Shown here one piece after another: positions 1 through 6,479 of a stretch of DNA of 10,078 nucleotides. Below the pieces are notes generated by a model that was given only the letters and a program-made list of their open reading frames with translations, searched no databases and was not told the origin of the DNA. How positions within the stretch are numbered: the first letter of the stretch is position 1; the number at the start of each line of letters is the position of its first letter. This stretch comes from Neisseriaceae bacterium. GTDB taxonomy: Bacteria > Pseudomonadota > Gammaproteobacteria > Burkholderiales > UBA11063. The stretch covers positions 1-10,078 of the forward strand of contig CANEUJ010000053.1 of the NCBI GenBank assembly GCA_947441745.1. The letters are read 5' to 3'. Both the position numbers and the translations under genes were made by a program.

Positions 1-1413
1 GGTACTGTTGTTGGAGTTATGGTTGGTAATTTATTATGTTTGTGGTTAGGGTTTCGTCTAGCTAAAAAAGCAGGTAGAAATGTAACAGCTATGCCTTTTG
101 GGCTTGATGCACCTTCAGCAATTGGTTTTGTGGTTTGTATAATTGGGCCAGCATTTAGTTATTTACATACTCAAGGTTTAGATTCGCATACAGCAGGTAT
201 TAATGCTTGGCAAGTTGGGGTTGGATGCTTGTTTACTGCAGGTATTATAAAATTAATATTTAGTTTTTTTGCTAATCGCTTAAAAGCAATAATTCCACAA
301 CCTGCACTATTAGGTGCTATTGGTGGGGTTGCGATTGCTTTAATTGGTTTTTTCCCACTTAATTCAATTTTTAAAGTTCCATCAGTTGGGCTTTTGTCTT
401 TAACAATAGTAATGCTAACAATGTTTGCTAAAGTTAAATTGCCATTTAGATTATCAGGTATTCCTGTTGCTATTGTACTTGGAACAGTTGTTTATTATCT
501 ACTTTCACCATTAGGTTTAAGTGGAGCAATTCCTAATTTGGCGGCTAATATTACATTTCTTCTTCCGACTCCAACTTTTGCGTTTATGCATGAAGCTATA
601 TCTATCATAAATTATCTACCAGTGATATTTCCATTTGCATTATTAGTGATTTTTGGTACTATGTCTGTAGTTGAAAGTGCTGACTGCATGGGAGATGAGT
701 ATGTGGTTCGGGATCTTATGCTAATTGATGGAATTGCGACAATAGTTGCTTCAGTCTTTGGTGGGGTTCTACAAACTACGCCATATGCTGGATTTCCTGC
801 ATACAAAAAAATGGATGCAAGAGCTGGTTTCTTATTAATCAATATAGTTGTGGTTGGTGTTGGTGGTATCTTTGGTTTGGTTGGCTTTATTGTGAATTTA
901 GTACCTGAAGTAACAGTTGCCCCTGTATTATTTTATGTGGCATTTGAAATAGCAATGCAAGGATTTCTGCATTCAGATAAAAAACATTATCCAGTAATCC
1001 TATTTGCGATATTTCCATCGATTGCTAGACTTGTTGAAATCAAAATCACTGACGGATCTTTAATTCCTGTTGATAAACTACAAGAGCAAATGTTTACTAA
1101 TGTATTACCTACGATTAGTGATCATTTGGCAATTGTTGCCCTAGGGAATGGCTTTATTGTAACTGGTATGCTATGGGCTACTATGCTCTATTTTGCAATG
1201 GAGCGTAAATGGGTGAAATCATTTGTATCTAGTTGTGTTTTGGCAGTATTATCATTTTTTGGTGTAATACATTCTTTATACATAAGTGGGCAGTTATACC
1301 TACCTTGGTCGCTACCAGAAGGAGTTCGAAGCATTCCCTATGAATTAGCACTAGGCTATCTATTTTTTGGGGTAATAACCTTACTTTTATCAAAAACATC
1401 TGCAAATAGATAA
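1..1413 (+). CDS. NCS2/AzgA-like permease, 5'-truncated
   Basis: This is an integral inner-membrane transporter that reads open to the left edge of the window, so the start codon and probably the first 40-80 residues are missing. An ATG at 19 is in frame but falls inside a hydrophobic helix and is not a credible start. The 470 visible residues are mostly hydrophobic, with about ten to twelve membrane segments. The motif AMPFGLDAP (visible residues 30-38) and the paired ESADCMGDEY (from 225) and QTTPYAG (258-264) segments match the half-helix substrate-binding regions of xanthine/uracil/AzgA-type permeases. Uptake of a nucleobase or related compound by cation symport is therefore expected from the family, but the substrate cannot be read from sequence. 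No clear terminator follows the stop codon, so some transcripts may run on into the ribosomal operon. A benzoate or sulfate-type transporter is a less likely alternative. Confidence 0.8.
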   Translation, partial: GTVVGVMVGNLLCLWLGFRLAKKAGRNVTAMPFGLDAPSAIGFVVCIIGPAFSYLHTQGLDSHTAGINAWQVGVGCLFTAGIIKLIFSFFANRLKAIIPQPALLGAIGGVAIALIGFFPLNSIFKVPSVGLLSLTIVMLTMFAKVKLPFRLSGIPVAIVLGTVVYYLLSPLGLSGAIPNLAANITFLLPTPTFAFMHEAISIINYLPVIFPFALLVIFGTMSVVESADCMGDEYVVRDLMLIDGIATIVASVFGGVLQTTPYAGFPAYKKMDARAGFLLINIVVVGVGGIFGLVGFIVNLVPEVTVAPVLFYVAFEIAMQGFLHSDKKHYPVILFAIFPSIARLVEIKITDGSLIPVDKLQEQMFTNVLPTISDHLAIVALGNGFIVTGMLWATMLYFAMERKWVKSFVSSCVLAVLSFFGVIHSLYISGQLYLPWSLPEGVRSIPYELALGYLFFGVITLLLSKTSANR

Positions 1414-1431
1414 AAAATCAGTAACTTACCC

Positions 1432-1461
1432 TTGCTTTATTGGGTTATCCTATGTTATAAT
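1432..1461 (+). promoter_or_regulatory. Promoter of the rplC ribosomal operon
   Basis: A consensus -10 hexamer TATAAT sits at 1456-1461. It is preceded by TG and one base (1453-1455), forming an extended -10. A partial -35, TTGCTT, lies at 1432-1437 with an 18-base spacer. Transcription should start near 1467-1469, giving a leader of about 115 nt before rplC. The position between the permease stop and rplC suggests that the operon has its own promoter instead of relying on an upstream rpsJ promoter. Confidence 0.7.
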
Positions 1462-1462
1462 C

Positions 1463-1547
1463 TCGTTCCCATTTATATTAAGATGGGAATGAAGTAGTTG
1501 GTCAATTGTAACCAACGCCTTGGGCTGTAATGGCTTACGTCATTATA
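1463..1547 (+). promoter_or_regulatory. Structured 5' leader of rplC, three predicted hairpins
   Basis: Three successive stem-loops can be drawn by hand. Hairpin 1 pairs 1463-1472 with 1483-1492 (10 pairs including one G-U; core TTCCCAT/ATGGGAA). Only its inner part would be transcribed if RNA starts near 1468. Hairpin 2 pairs 1497-1502 with 1511-1516 (GTTGGT/ACCAAC, 8-base loop). Hairpin 3 pairs 1526-1534 with 1539-1547 (nine pairs including two G-U, loop TTAC). The S10 operon of E. coli is autoregulated by L4 through its leader, so a ribosomal protein target is plausible here. I could not match these hairpins to the E. coli S10 leader, and no energy calculation was run. Confidence 0.45.
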
Positions 1548-1583
1548 TGCTTAACGGAAAATAATAATAAGAAGGGTAACAAA

Positions 1584-2228
1584 ATGAGTCTTGGTCTATT
1601 AGGTCAAAAACTCGGAATGACTCGCATCTTTGCGGATGATGGTAGTTCTATTCCCGTGACTGTTGTTGCAGTCGGCGGTAACCGAGTGGTTCAAGTTAAG
1701 ACAAATGAAGTTGATGGCTATACAGCTGTTCAAGTTGCATTTGGCGAGCGTCGTGCATCTAGAGTAAACAAAGCTGCTAAAGGGCATTTTGCCAAAGCAG
1801 GTGTTGAAGCTGGAAATGCACTTGGCGAATTTAAAATAAATCCTGAAGATGTAGCTAATATAGCTACAGGTAGTGCTATTGCTGCTGATATATTTACTGC
1901 GGGTCAATTAGTTGACGTAACAGGTACTACAAAAGGAAAAGGTTTTTCTGGTGTAATTAAACGTCACCATTTCAGTTCTAATCGTGCATCTCACGGTAAT
2001 TCACGTTCACATAATACTCCAGGTTCTATCGGTCAACGTCAAGATCCAGGTCGTGTATTTCCAGGTAAGAAGATGGCGGGGCACTTAGGTAATGTGCAGG
2101 TTACTGCTCAAAATCTTGAGATCGTTCGTGTTGATGTAGAGCGTGGTTTATTGTTGGTTAAGGGTGCAATTCCTGGTTCTACCAATGGTAAAGTTATTGT
2201 GCGTCATAGCGTGAAGGCAGGTGCGTAA
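1584..2228 (+). CDS. rplC: 50S ribosomal protein L3
   Basis: L3 is an early-assembly large-subunit protein that binds 23S rRNA and reaches toward the peptidyl transferase centre. The 214-residue product matches the usual bacterial length. It opens with MSLGLLGQKLGMTRIF, carries the family signature around residues 115-137 (DVTGTTKGKGFSGVIKR), and has the conserved GSIGQRQDPGRVFPGKKM loop. Gln153 in that loop aligns with E. coli Gln150, which is methylated by PrmB. The start at 1584 is chosen because AAGGG (1572-1576) lies seven bases upstream and the protein then begins like other L3 sequences. An in-frame ATG at 1530 would add 18 unrelated residues. It is the first gene of the operon here, whereas rpsJ usually precedes it. 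Confidence 0.97.
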   Translation: MSLGLLGQKLGMTRIFADDGSSIPVTVVAVGGNRVVQVKTNEVDGYTAVQVAFGERRASRVNKAAKGHFAKAGVEAGNALGEFKINPEDVANIATGSAIAADIFTAGQLVDVTGTTKGKGFSGVIKRHHFSSNRASHGNSRSHNTPGSIGQRQDPGRVFPGKKMAGHLGNVQVTAQNLEIVRVDVERGLLLVKGAIPGSTNGKVIVRHSVKAGA

Positions 2229-2857
2229 TGGATTTCAAAATAATAAATACAAGCGGCAGTGAAACTGGTAGCTTAAAACTTAATGAAGAGCTTTTTGGTC
2301 GTGAATATAATGAAGCATTAGTTCACCAGGTTGTAACTGCTTATCTAGCTAATGCTAGAAGTGGTACACGTGCACAAAAAACTCGTTCTGAAGTAAATCA
2401 TTCAACTAAAAAACCTTTTAAACAAAAAGGTACTGGTCGTGCCCGTGCTGGTATGACATCATCTCCTTTATGGCGTGGGGGCGGTAGAATATTCCCTAAT
2501 CGACCTGAAGAGAATTTTACTCAGAAGATCAATCGTAAGATGTATCGTTTAGCAATGTCTTCGATCGTTTCACAATTAGTAAGAAGTGATCGTTTAATAG
2601 TTGCGGATAATATCGTGGTTGATACTCCAAAAACTAAAAATTTTGTTCAATTATTAAAAAATATGTCATTGACAAGTGGCCGTATTTTGGTTGTTGTAGA
2701 TGAGATTGATTATAACCTAATCCTATCTTCTCGTAATATTCCAAATTTATTGGTTTTAGAATCTTATCAAGTTGATCCATATACATTGCTTCGTAGCGAT
2801 AAAGTTGTTTTCACAGCTAAAGCTATTGAACAATTTCAGCAAGGACACACGCTATGA
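2228..2857 (+). CDS. rplD: 50S ribosomal protein L4
   Basis: L4 binds 23S rRNA and extends a basic loop into the peptide exit tunnel. In E. coli it also represses the S10 operon by binding the mRNA leader. The 209-residue protein (E. coli 201) shows the tunnel loop at about residues 60-92, with KKPFKQKGTGRARAG and the following WRGGGRIFP. Macrolide-resistance changes in other species map to this loop, and here it looks wild-type. The C-terminal half has the expected globular segments and ends with VVFTAKAIEQF. The ATG overlaps the rplC stop by one base (TAATG), and a weak AAGG lies inside rplC, so coupled translation is likely. It is the natural candidate regulator for the leader upstream of rplC, although this is not shown. 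Confidence 0.97.
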   Translation: MDFKIINTSGSETGSLKLNEELFGREYNEALVHQVVTAYLANARSGTRAQKTRSEVNHSTKKPFKQKGTGRARAGMTSSPLWRGGGRIFPNRPEENFTQKINRKMYRLAMSSIVSQLVRSDRLIVADNIVVDTPKTKNFVQLLKNMSLTSGRILVVVDEIDYNLILSSRNIPNLLVLESYQVDPYTLLRSDKVVFTAKAIEQFQQGHTL

Positions 2858-3153
2858 AAAAAATAGATTTATATAATGTATTGATAACACCGCTAATTAC
2901 GGAAAAATCAAATACAGTTGCTGAAAAGCGTGAGCAAGTGGTATTTAAAGTACAAAAACATGCAACAAAAGATGATATTAAAAATGCATTTGAGTTGGTG
3001 TTTGAAGCTAAAGTTGCTAAAGTATCTGTATTAAATGTACAAGGTAAAGCTAAAAAATTTGGACGCTTTGCTGGTAAGAGAGCTGACTGGAAAAAAGCAT
3101 ATATCTGCCTTACTCCAGGTCAAAAATTTGATTTAGCTTCGAATCAGAAATAG
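2854..3153 (+). CDS. rplW: 50S ribosomal protein L23
   Basis: L23 lies at the mouth of the polypeptide exit tunnel, where trigger factor and the signal recognition particle dock. The 99 residues match the family length. The N-terminal segment VLITPLITEKSN is typical, and Glu17 in it aligns with E. coli Glu18, the trigger factor contact. The C-terminal half has the conserved GKAKKFGRFAGKRADWKKA stretch. The start overlaps the rplD stop as ATGA, with AAGGA (2841-2845) eight bases upstream. Confidence 0.96.
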   Translation: MKKIDLYNVLITPLITEKSNTVAEKREQVVFKVQKHATKDDIKNAFELVFEAKVAKVSVLNVQGKAKKFGRFAGKRADWKKAYICLTPGQKFDLASNQK

Positions 3154-3166
3154 GGAGTAGAGAAAA

Positions 3167-3994
3167 ATGGCTATAGTAAAATTAAAACCAACAACCCCAG
3201 GTCAACGTGGTGTTGTAAGAATTACCTCTCCTGAATTATATAAAGGTGAGCCACATGAACCTCTATTAGCACCACAAAAACGTGGTTCTGGTAGAAATCA
3301 CCATGGACGTATTACTGTGCGTCATAAAGGTGGTGGTCATAAACAACAATATCGTATTATTGACTGGAAAAGAAATAAAGCTGGTGTAGTTGCGAATGTA
3401 GAACGTATTGAATACGATCCTAATCGTACTGCTCATATTGCTTTATTGTTTTATGTTGATGGCGAAAAAACTTATATTATTGCACCTAAAGGATTAACTG
3501 CTGGTATGCAAGTTGTGTCAGGAAGTGACGCGGCAATCAAAGTTGGTAATACATTGCCACTTAGAAATATCCCAGTTGGTACTACTATTCACTGTATTGA
3601 AATGAGTCCAGGCAAAGGAGCTCAATTAGCTCGTTCTGCTGGTAGTTCAGCACAGTTACTTGGTCGTGATGGTATATACGCACAGCTTCGCTTACGTTCA
3701 GGTGAAATTAGAAAAGTTCACATTGATTGCAAAGCAACTATTGGTGAAGTAGGTAATGATGATCATAGCTTACGTCAATATGGTAAAGCTGGAGCTAAGA
3801 GATGGCTTGGTATACGTCCAACAGTTCGTGGTGTTGCCATGAATCCAGTAGATCATCCACACGGTGGTGGTGAAGGTCGTACAGCGGCAGGACGTCATCC
3901 AGTTTCTCCTTGGGGTTTACATACTAAGGGTAAGAAAACCCGTAGAAGCAAACGTACTGATCATTTAATCATTCGCGATCGTCGTAGAAAATAG
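3167..3994 (+). CDS. rplB: 50S ribosomal protein L2
   Basis: L2 is a core 23S rRNA-binding protein needed for subunit association and for forming the peptidyl transferase region. The 275-residue length is normal (E. coli 273). The N-terminal RNA-binding domain includes KRGSGRNHHGRITVRHKGGG (about 38-57). The C-terminal domain has RPTVRGVAMNPVDHPHGGGE (217-236), where His230 corresponds to E. coli His229, a residue implicated in ribosome activity. The tail is strongly basic. A GGGAG ribosome binding site (3153-3157) overlaps the rplW stop codon, and the gap between the genes is 13 bases. Confidence 0.98.
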   Translation: MAIVKLKPTTPGQRGVVRITSPELYKGEPHEPLLAPQKRGSGRNHHGRITVRHKGGGHKQQYRIIDWKRNKAGVVANVERIEYDPNRTAHIALLFYVDGEKTYIIAPKGLTAGMQVVSGSDAAIKVGNTLPLRNIPVGTTIHCIEMSPGKGAQLARSAGSSAQLLGRDGIYAQLRLRSGEIRKVHIDCKATIGEVGNDDHSLRQYGKAGAKRWLGIRPTVRGVAMNPVDHPHGGGEGRTAAGRHPVSPWGLHTKGKKTRRSKRTDHLIIRDRRRK

Positions 3995-4012
3995 TAGTTA
4001 AGGAAATAACAA

Positions 4013-4288
4013 ATGACTCGTTCATTAAAAAAAGGTCCTTTTATAGACCAACATTTAATAAATAAAGTATTGGTGGCAATAGAAAAAAGTGATAAGCGTC
4101 CTATTAAAACATGGTCACGCCGTTCGACAATTATTCCTGATATGATAGGATTAACTATTGCTGTACATAATGGTAAAGCTCATGTGCCAGTTTATATATC
4201 TGACAATATGGTCGGTCATAAATTGGGTGAATTTGCGTTAACACGCACATTCAAAGGGCATCTTGCCGATAAAAAAGCTAAGAAGTAA
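4013..4288 (+). CDS. rpsS: 30S ribosomal protein S19
   Basis: S19 binds the 3' domain of 16S rRNA in the 30S head, paired with S13 near the A-site tRNA. The 91-residue product starts MTRSLKKGPFID and contains the family signature SDNMVGHKLGEFALTRTFKG (residues 63-82) before a lysine-rich tail. AAGGA (4000-4004) is eight bases before the ATG. The gene follows rplB after 18 bases, the standard S10-operon order. Confidence 0.97.
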   Translation: MTRSLKKGPFIDQHLINKVLVAIEKSDKRPIKTWSRRSTIIPDMIGLTIAVHNGKAHVPVYISDNMVGHKLGEFALTRTFKGHLADKKAKK

Positions 4289-4300
4289 GGGAGTTTACAG

Positions 4301-4630
4301 ATGAAAGTTTCTGCTCACTCAAATGGAATTCGCGTATCAGCACAAAAGTGTAGACTAGTTGCTGATTTAATTCGCGGCTTAAATGTGGCTAATGCTCTTA
4401 ATATACTAGAGTTTAGTCAAAAAAAATCAGGTGGAATTTTAAAGAAAACTTTAGAATCAGCAATAGCTAATGCCGAACATAATGAAGGTGCTGACATTGA
4501 TGCTTTGAAAGTTACGGAAATTTATATTGACAAAGGACCAAGCTTAAAGCGTTTTTCTGCTAGAGCTAAAGGTCGTGGTGCCAAAATAGAGAAGCAAACC
4601 TGTCATATTAATATCGTTGTTGGTTACTAA
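4301..4630 (+). CDS. rplV: 50S ribosomal protein L22
   Basis: L22 contacts all domains of 23S rRNA and lines the exit tunnel with a long beta-hairpin. The 109 residues match E. coli L22 (110) in length. The N-terminus reads VSAQKCRLVADLIRG, and the hairpin with its flank is PSLKRFSARAKGRGAKIEKQ (residues 80-99). Deletions in this hairpin cause macrolide resistance in other bacteria, and no such deletion is apparent. AAGGGAG (4287-4293) overlaps the rpsS stop and lies seven bases before the start. Confidence 0.97.
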   Translation: MKVSAHSNGIRVSAQKCRLVADLIRGLNVANALNILEFSQKKSGGILKKTLESAIANAEHNEGADIDALKVTEIYIDKGPSLKRFSARAKGRGAKIEKQTCHINIVVGY

Positions 4631-4642
4631 GGAGATTACGTC

Positions 4643-5431
4643 ATGGGACAAAAGATAGACCCTCGTGGTTTTAGGTTGGCAGTTACGAAAGACTGGTCTT
4701 CTCGTTGGTTTGCTAACAACAAAAATTTTGCAGTTAACTTGCTCGAAGATATTAAAATTCGTGAATATTTAACTTCTAAGTTTGGTCGTCGTGCATCAGT
4801 TGGTCGTATTCTTATAGAGCGTCCTGCTAAAAGTATTAAAGTTACTTTATTCACAGCACGCCCAGGTGTTATTATTGGTAAAAAGGGTGAGGGTATTGAG
4901 CAAATTAAAGCTGAATTACAAAAAATCACTACTGTGCCTTTACACCTTAATGTAGAAGAAATCAGAAAACCAGAAATGAATGCTCAAATTGTTGCTGATC
5001 AAGTAGCAATGCAAATTGAAAAACGTGTAGCTTTTCGTCGTGCTATGAAACGTGCTATGCAAACTTCAATGAAGATGGGTGCTATTGGTATTAAGATTCA
5101 AACTGCTGGCCGCCTAAATGGTGTTGATATTGCTCGTAATGAATGGTATCGTGAAGGTCGTGTGCCTCTTCATACTCTTAGAGCAAATGTTGATTACGCA
5201 ACTAGCGAAGCATTGACTACATTTGGAATTATTGGTATCAAAGTGTGGATTTATAAAGGTGACTTAAATTTAGCTAAGAATAAATTTGTAAAAGAAGTTA
5301 CTTCACATGAAGAAGAAGAAAAACCACGTCGTGTAGCTCCTAAAAAAGCTAATGACAAATCTGCTGCAGCCAAAAAACCAGCAGCACCTAGGAAAAGAAA
5401 GGTAGGCACAGAAGATGTTGCAGCCGAATAG
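4643..5431 (+). CDS. rpsC: 30S ribosomal protein S3 with charged C-terminal tail
   Basis: S3 lies at the mRNA entry tunnel of the 30S subunit and contributes to mRNA unwinding. The 262-residue protein starts MGQKIDPRGFRL and contains a type 2 KH domain with the RPGVIIGKKGEGI loop (residues 73-85). The basic VAFRRAMKRAM segment (129-139) holds the arginines and lysine equivalent to E. coli Arg131, Arg132 and Lys135, shifted by one position. It is about 30 residues longer than E. coli S3 (233). The extra length is a low-complexity tail from about residue 217, first acidic (EEEE) and then rich in Lys, Ala and Pro. TAAGGAG (4628-4634) is eight bases before the ATG. The last 17 bases overlap rplP. 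Confidence 0.97.
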   Translation: MGQKIDPRGFRLAVTKDWSSRWFANNKNFAVNLLEDIKIREYLTSKFGRRASVGRILIERPAKSIKVTLFTARPGVIIGKKGEGIEQIKAELQKITTVPLHLNVEEIRKPEMNAQIVADQVAMQIEKRVAFRRAMKRAMQTSMKMGAIGIKIQTAGRLNGVDIARNEWYREGRVPLHTLRANVDYATSEALTTFGIIGIKVWIYKGDLNLAKNKFVKEVTSHEEEEKPRRVAPKKANDKSAAAKKPAAPRKRKVGTEDVAAE

Positions 5432-5831
5432 ATTAAAATACCGTAAGGTACAAAAAGGTAGAAACACTGGTATTGCTACACGCGGTACTAAAGTGAGTTT
5501 TGGTGAGTTTGGATTAAAAGCGGTTGTTCGCGGTCGTTTGACCTCACGTCAAATTGAGGCTGCACGTCGTGCTATGACTCGTCATATCAAACGTGGTGGC
5601 CGTATTTGGATTAGGATATTTCCTGATAAACCAATTTCTAAAAAACCTGCTGAAGTACGTATGGGTGGAGGAAAAGGTTCTCCTGAGTATTTCGTTGCTG
5701 AAATACAGCCAGGAAAAATGTTATATGAGATGGATGGGGTAAATGAAGAACTAGCACGTGAAGCATTCCGCTTGGCTAGTGCTAAATTACCTTTGAAAAC
5801 AGCTTTTGTGGTAAGACAGGTAGGTGAGTAA
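5415..5831 (+). CDS. rplP: 50S ribosomal protein L16
   Basis: L16 sits near the A site and 5S rRNA and helps organise the tRNA-binding face of the 50S subunit. The 138-residue product begins MLQPNRLKYRKVQKGRN, close to the canonical L16 start, which fixes the ATG at 5415 even though it lies 17 bases inside rpsC. Other hallmarks are LTSRQIEAARRAMTRHIKR and QPGKMLYEMDGV. Arg82 in AEVRMGGGKG aligns with E. coli Arg81, the site hydroxylated by the RoxA/YcfD oxygenase; whether that enzyme is present here is unknown. The ribosome binding site is weak (AGG near 5404), which fits translational coupling to rpsC. Confidence 0.97.
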   Translation: MLQPNRLKYRKVQKGRNTGIATRGTKVSFGEFGLKAVVRGRLTSRQIEAARRAMTRHIKRGGRIWIRIFPDKPISKKPAEVRMGGGKGSPEYFVAEIQPGKMLYEMDGVNEELAREAFRLASAKLPLKTAFVVRQVGE

Positions 5832-6028
5832 TGAAGGGTGCTGAATTAAGAGCTAAGACAGTTGAAGAATTGAATGGCGAATTAGAAACGTTGCTTAAAG
5901 CACATTTCTCACTACGTATGCAAGCTTCAATGCAACAGCTTACTAAAACTAGTGAAATACAAAAAGTACGTCGCGACATCGCACGTGTTAGAACAATTTT
6001 GCATGCAAAGGTGAAAGCAAATGACTAA
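5831..6028 (+). CDS. rpmC: 50S ribosomal protein L29
   Basis: L29 is a small two-helix protein next to L23 at the tunnel exit. The 65 residues have the expected helical hairpin, with KGAELRAKTVEELNGELE in helix 1 and QKVRRDIARVRTIL in helix 2. The start codon overlaps the rplP stop by one base (TAATG). The 3' end overlaps rpsQ by eight bases. Confidence 0.95.
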   Translation: MKGAELRAKTVEELNGELETLLKAHFSLRMQASMQQLTKTSEIQKVRRDIARVRTILHAKVKAND

Positions 6029-6269
6029 AGTAGTTCGTTCTTTGGTTGGCACCGTAGTTAATGATGCCAAAAACAAATCAGTAACAATACTGATTGAACG
6101 TAGAGTTAAACATCCATTACTTGGTAAAGTTGTAAAGAAGTTTAAAAAATACTATGCACATGATGAAAATAATCAGTATAAAGCTGGTGATTTAGTTAAC
6201 ATAGTAGAGTCTAAGCCTCTTTCTAAAACTAAAACATGGATTGTTCAAGGTATTGTTGCTAAGCAATAA
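6021..6269 (+). CDS. rpsQ: 30S ribosomal protein S17
   Basis: S17 is a primary 16S rRNA-binding protein with an OB fold that starts assembly of the 30S body. The 82 residues (E. coli 84) contain RRVKHPLLGKVVKKFKKYYAH and the family signature GDLVNIVESKPLSKTKTW (residues 57-74). AAGGTG (6007-6012) is eight bases upstream, inside rpmC. It is the last gene of the ribosomal block: a terminator follows 11 bases after the stop, and the usual rplN is absent. Confidence 0.97.
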   Translation: MTKVVRSLVGTVVNDAKNKSVTILIERRVKHPLLGKVVKKFKKYYAHDENNQYKAGDLVNIVESKPLSKTKTWIVQGIVAKQ

Positions 6270-6280
6270 TCTAATCTATA

Positions 6281-6318
6281 AATAATAAAGGCGGTACATT
6301 TGTACCGCCTTTATTATT
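6281..6318 (+). terminator. Terminator of the ribosomal operon, probably bidirectional
   Basis: A perfect 18-base inverted repeat (6281-6298 with 6301-6318) surrounds a two-base centre. The GC-rich core GGCGGTAC pairs with GTACCGCC, leaving an effective loop of about four bases. The core is followed by CTTTATTATT on the + strand and has the matching A-rich arm upstream, so the same hairpin could stop transcription on the other strand too. It cleanly separates rpsQ from the hemA operon. Confidence 0.93.
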
Positions 6319-6435
6319 GTGTGATGTATCGAGCTAATTTGTTTAGCAGGTGGTGCTTTATAATATAGGATATTTTAAACTCAGTAATTTATTGTGCCAA
6401 ATATCTCGATAATATTAATCTCTGAATACTAGCTC

Positions 6436-6444
6436 TGATATAAT
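6436..6444 (+). promoter_or_regulatory. Likely hemA promoter (extended -10)
   Basis: TGATATAAT is a perfect extended -10 (TG at 6436-6437, TATAAT at 6439-6444). No good -35 is visible 16-18 bases upstream, which extended -10 promoters tolerate. The start of transcription would be near 6451, leaving a short leader of about 30 bases. A second TATAAT at 6359-6364 is a weaker alternative without a properly spaced -35. Confidence 0.5.
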
Positions 6445-6461
6445 ATAGTGTTATATTATAT
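6438..6461. repeat. Perfect AT-only inverted repeat over the hemA -10
   Basis: Two perfect 10-base arms (6438-6447 and 6452-6461) flank the spacer GTGT. The left arm contains the -10 hexamer, and the right arm covers the likely start site. A protein bound here would block RNA polymerase, so it is a candidate operator. Its pure A+T content means chance is a real alternative in this genome. The ten bases TATAATATAG also occur at 6359-6368, 80 bases upstream. Confidence 0.55.
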
Positions 6462-6479
6462 ATTGTTAGAATTGTAAAA

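Noticed and set aside
612..842. Minus-strand open frame within the permease gene
   Set aside because: It is antisense to a conserved membrane protein, has no recognisable domain and no ribosome binding site, and is a composition shadow. The same applies to the minus-strand frames at 1599-1907, 4636-4929 and 5782-5979.
1428..1445. Possible terminator after the permease (ACCC/GGGT)
   Set aside because: The stem is only four pairs and no T-run follows; the bases are better explained as part of the rplC promoter.
1483..1497. Four-codon upstream reading frame (ATG GGA ATG AAG TAG) in the rplC leader
   Set aside because: It has no ribosome binding site and lies within hairpin 1 near the 5' end of the RNA; a frame this short is expected by chance.
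1530..1583. Upstream in-frame ATG that would extend L3 by 18 residues
   Set aside because: The extra residues do not resemble any L3 N-terminus, the ATG falls inside leader hairpin 3, and a good ribosome binding site fits the start at 1584.
6339..6364. Second hemA promoter, TTGTTT with TATAAT
   Set aside because: The spacer is only 14 bases, too short for a normal sigma-70 promoter, and no extended -10 is present; kept only as a weak alternative.
6327..6435. Short inverted repeats TATCGAG/CTCGATA (6327-6333, 6405-6411) and GAGCTA/TAGCTC (6331-6336, 6430-6435), considered as a small RNA or riboswitch
   Set aside because: The arms are six or seven bases, far apart and mutually exclusive, with no promoter-terminator pair around them; chance is sufficient.
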